Positions 62,441 through 64,000 of a DNA stretch of 64,000 nt are shown here, one piece after another; position 1 is the first letter of the stretch, and every line of letters starts with the position of its first letter. The DNA lies in contig CM043942.1 in the NCBI GenBank assembly GCA_014529385.2, positions 50,523,774-50,587,773 on the forward strand, in the 5' to 3' direction. The position numbers were made by a program, and so were the translations under genes. The stretch comes from Adiantum capillus-veneris. Its lineage: Eukaryota; Streptophyta; Polypodiopsida; Polypodiales; Pteridaceae. Under the pieces are notes generated by a model. That model made no database searches. It saw nothing but the letters and a program-made list of their open reading frames with translations, and was not told the origin of the DNA.

Positions 62441-62945
62441 GTGGAGCTAGATGATATCAGATGCGCATTACTAGAAGCTGCAAAATTTATCAAACAAAAG
62501 ATAAAGGCACAAGTTAAAAGTAGGGCAATAGACTTGGCAGCCATAAGAGACGATGAGGTCCCAATTATACAAGTAGAATACAAGCTAAGGAAGCAATGGG
62601 AACCATTTTTTGGAGTAATACTAGATGGGAAGCTGGAGTTAATATCCTCGGTGAGCATTTGAGGTAGAGATTGGGGATTCAAGATTTAGAACCAACACCA
62701 TTGAAAGTAAGAATGGCTCATCACAGGGTAGTTCAAGCCACAAGTTTGATTGAGAACATGTAGTTGATAGTAGGAAAAAATAAATTCAAGCCCAGCTTCT
62801 TGGTATTGGATGTGCAGGGAGCCTGTGGGATGCTTCTAGGTAGACCATGGCTAAGATTCTAAGAATGGCTAGAGCAATCCATGATTATGCTAATCAAACA
62901 CTAACAATTCAGGGATCCAGTAGGAGAATAAAAGTGACACCAGAA
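62441..62945 (+). pseudogene. ORFX element: retropepsin relic
   Basis: ELDDIRCALLEAAKFIKQKI leads to IQVEYKLRKQWEPFFGVILD with the active-site Asp. A one-base frameshift follows, then AGVNILGEHLR and, after a stop, RLGIQDLEPTPLKVRMAHHR, VVQATSLIENM, LIVGKNKFKPSFLVLDVQGA and CGMLLGRPWLRF. The last is the LLGRPW strand of plant Ty3 proteases. Stops at about 62676, 62761 and 62861. Sequence changes to a copia LTR at about 62987, so RT is not present. Confidence 0.8.
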
Positions 62946-62986
62946 GCTGGAAGAAAGATCTCAAACTAGAGCAACTATGCAAAAAG

Positions 62987-63263
62987 TGTAGACATGTAGT
63001 AGTGTTAGTGTGTATACGCGCTTCACCAGGGGCACTTTTCTCCCACTGGGTTTTTCCCCCTGGACATCCGGTGTGAAAGGACACCTTATCTCTTAGGGTT
63101 TCATATAAGCTTTGTAGCTCTGAGTTTGGATACATTATTATTCTAATACAGAGAGACAGACTACAAAGATCTCGTACACAAGCTCTGTGTCTTCTCCTTC
63201 TCCATCTTCTTCCTACTCTGAGTTGCTGTCTTCCTTCTGTTTCCTGTTTCATCATCTTCAACA
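62987..63263 (+). repeat. 5' LTR of a copia element
   Basis: The right end is certain (TCTTCAACA, two bases before the PBS). The left end is placed at TGTAGACATGTAGTAGTG; TGTAGTAGTG at 62995 is an alternative. About 270 bp, with a CTTCT-rich end. The other LTR lies beyond the window. Confidence 0.75.
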
Positions 63264-63265
63264 AT

Positions 63266-63277
63266 TGGTATCAGAGC
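63266..63277 (+). promoter_or_regulatory. Primer-binding site, initiator tRNA-Met
   Basis: TGGTATCAGAGC followed by GAGG, the copia-type PBS. Confidence 0.94.
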
Positions 63278-63662
63278 GAGGTGATTTCCAGAGCCTCTAC
63301 TTGCGTTTTCGCGTCCGCGCGCGCAATCATAGTTTTCAGGCAGTTTTCGGAAAATTTGTTCGTGGGAGCATCCTCGACGTTCCGGGAGTATTCTGAGCAG
63401 GTGACCTGCAGTTTTACCCCCCTTTCGAAGCCGTTCGAGCCCTCAGAATTTTGTTCTGAGCAGCGTAGCAGAAGTTACTTTTCGGAGGCGTTTAGATCAA
63501 GAGGGTGTGCTTTTTGACAGATTTTCTTCAGGTAAACAGTTCTTTTGGGAAGCAGCTTGTCTTAGCTTTGTGCTGAGATTTTGTGTAGAGTTTTGCTTGG
63601 ATTGGAGAGGAGATTTGTGAATCTCTTGGAGGTTCTTTTGCTCTCTTGTGTGCATCTACAGT
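63278..63662 (+). other. Copia leader
   Basis: 385 bases between PBS and Gag. C/T/G-rich, no gene. The open frames here are not supported by any motif. Confidence 0.75.
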
Positions 63663-64000
63663 ATGGCTCAATCTACGGAGAAAGAGATTTTTGGTGCGTT
63701 TACATCCGAAGACAAATTGGATGGTACCAACTATTCTCTTTGGTCTTTTATGGCCAAAAATGTTTTGGTTGGTAAAGGATTGTGGGATTATGTATCTGGA
63801 GATGAAGTTCGTCCAGGTAGCATTGCACCTGCCACACCTGGTCGTGGTGCAGCTGTTGGTGCAGGACCCTCACAAGTCACTCCAGAGCAAAAGAGATGGG
63901 ATACTAAAGATGCACAGGCTATGGTTGTGATTGCCTTAACCATAAAGAGGACAATCACACCACATATCAGATCTTGCAGAACTTTTGAGGAGGCTTGGAA
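63663..64000 (+). CDS. Copia Gag N-terminus, runs off the window
   Basis: ATG at 63663 with 112 codons open to the edge: MAQSTEKEIFGAFTSEDKLD, GTNYSLWSFMAKNVLVGKGL, WDYVSGDEVRPGSIAPATPG, VTPEQKRWDTKDAQAMVVIA, LTIKRTITPHIRSCRTFEEA. This is the copia Gag N-terminal pattern (L-x-G-x-N-Y-x-x-W, then WDxxDAxAxxxIxxxI). No lesion is seen. It would be cut short only by the window, so the element may be young and intact beyond it. Frames that appear longer at this place on the same strand are shadows. Confidence 0.92.
   Translation, partial: MAQSTEKEIFGAFTSEDKLDGTNYSLWSFMAKNVLVGKGLWDYVSGDEVRPGSIAPATPGRGAAVGAGPSQVTPEQKRWDTKDAQAMVVIALTIKRTITPHIRSCRTFEEAW

Noticed and set aside
63187-63930. ORFs at 63187, 63281, 63581 and 63646 as genes
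   Set aside because: They lie in the copia LTR end and leader or overlap the true Gag frame (63663 onward) in a different frame.

Overview
The window is a piece of a large, repeat-packed land-plant nuclear genome. I found no credible host gene, no tRNA or rRNA gene and no CRISPR array. Almost everything that can be recognised is transposable element: plant Ty3/gypsy-type and Ty1/copia-type LTR retrotransposons, an L1-type LINE whose ORF1 has a plant-style DUF4283-like region and whose ORF2 ends in a zf-RVT-like region, and a large terminal-inverted-repeat DNA element. Primer-binding sites match plant tRNA-Asp (three Ty3-type elements) and initiator tRNA-Met (two copia elements). The lineage within land plants (fern, lycophyte, gymnosperm or other) cannot be settled from the window.

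Layout. 1-1181: minus-strand 'ORFX', a protein family seen three times here. It is interrupted by Ty3-type element 1 (1182-15951, minus strand, TSD TCCTT), whose 3' LTR is itself split by a 6.2 kb TIR DNA element (1236-7474) carrying an array of long hairpins. 15957-19540: decayed plus-strand Ty3-type pol. 19541-22830: decayed plus-strand copia pol and 3' end. 22831-24179: unrecognised. 24180-25260: second ORFX copy (minus). 25261-25841 and 41611 onward: two halves of a decayed copia element, split by an L1 LINE (25842-41595, plus strand, 15-bp TSD, poly(A) tail). The LINE is in turn split inside ORF2 by Ty3-type element 2 (29230-38066, minus strand, TSD GCGTC, LTRs differing by four substitutions). 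42336-43560: a copia LTR, PBS and gag remnant. 43860-46220: 3' half of a minus-strand chromovirus with a chromodomain and a seven-unit repeat in its 3' UTR. 46221-57522: element 3, a plus-strand Ty3-type element with LTR, PBS, gag, RT, RNase H and integrase in pieces broken by a few stop codons. 57523-62945: a related element in which ORFX lies upstream of a protease. 62987-64000: the 5' end of a copia element whose gag is open to the window edge.

How the parts relate. Elements 1 and 2 belong to one family: same LTR type, a tRNA-Asp PBS and the same four-knuckle Gag. Element 2 keeps only Gag and protease, so it would need enzymes in trans. Element 1 has a reverse transcriptase with a damaged catalytic motif. 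Element 3 and the 16-19 kb relic share a pol that appears to carry two successive HHCC zinc-binding modules before the integrase core. Element 3 and the ORFX element at 60 kb share a leader punctuated by an 18-bp perfect palindrome, AGTCTATCGCGATAGACT, at roughly 300-bp spacing. The least explained signals are this palindrome series, the doubled HHCC module, the retropepsin-like ORF downstream of integrase, ORFX in the Gag position, and the hairpin and poly-G array in the DNA element. All functional statements are by recognition of motifs; nothing was searched or aligned by computer.
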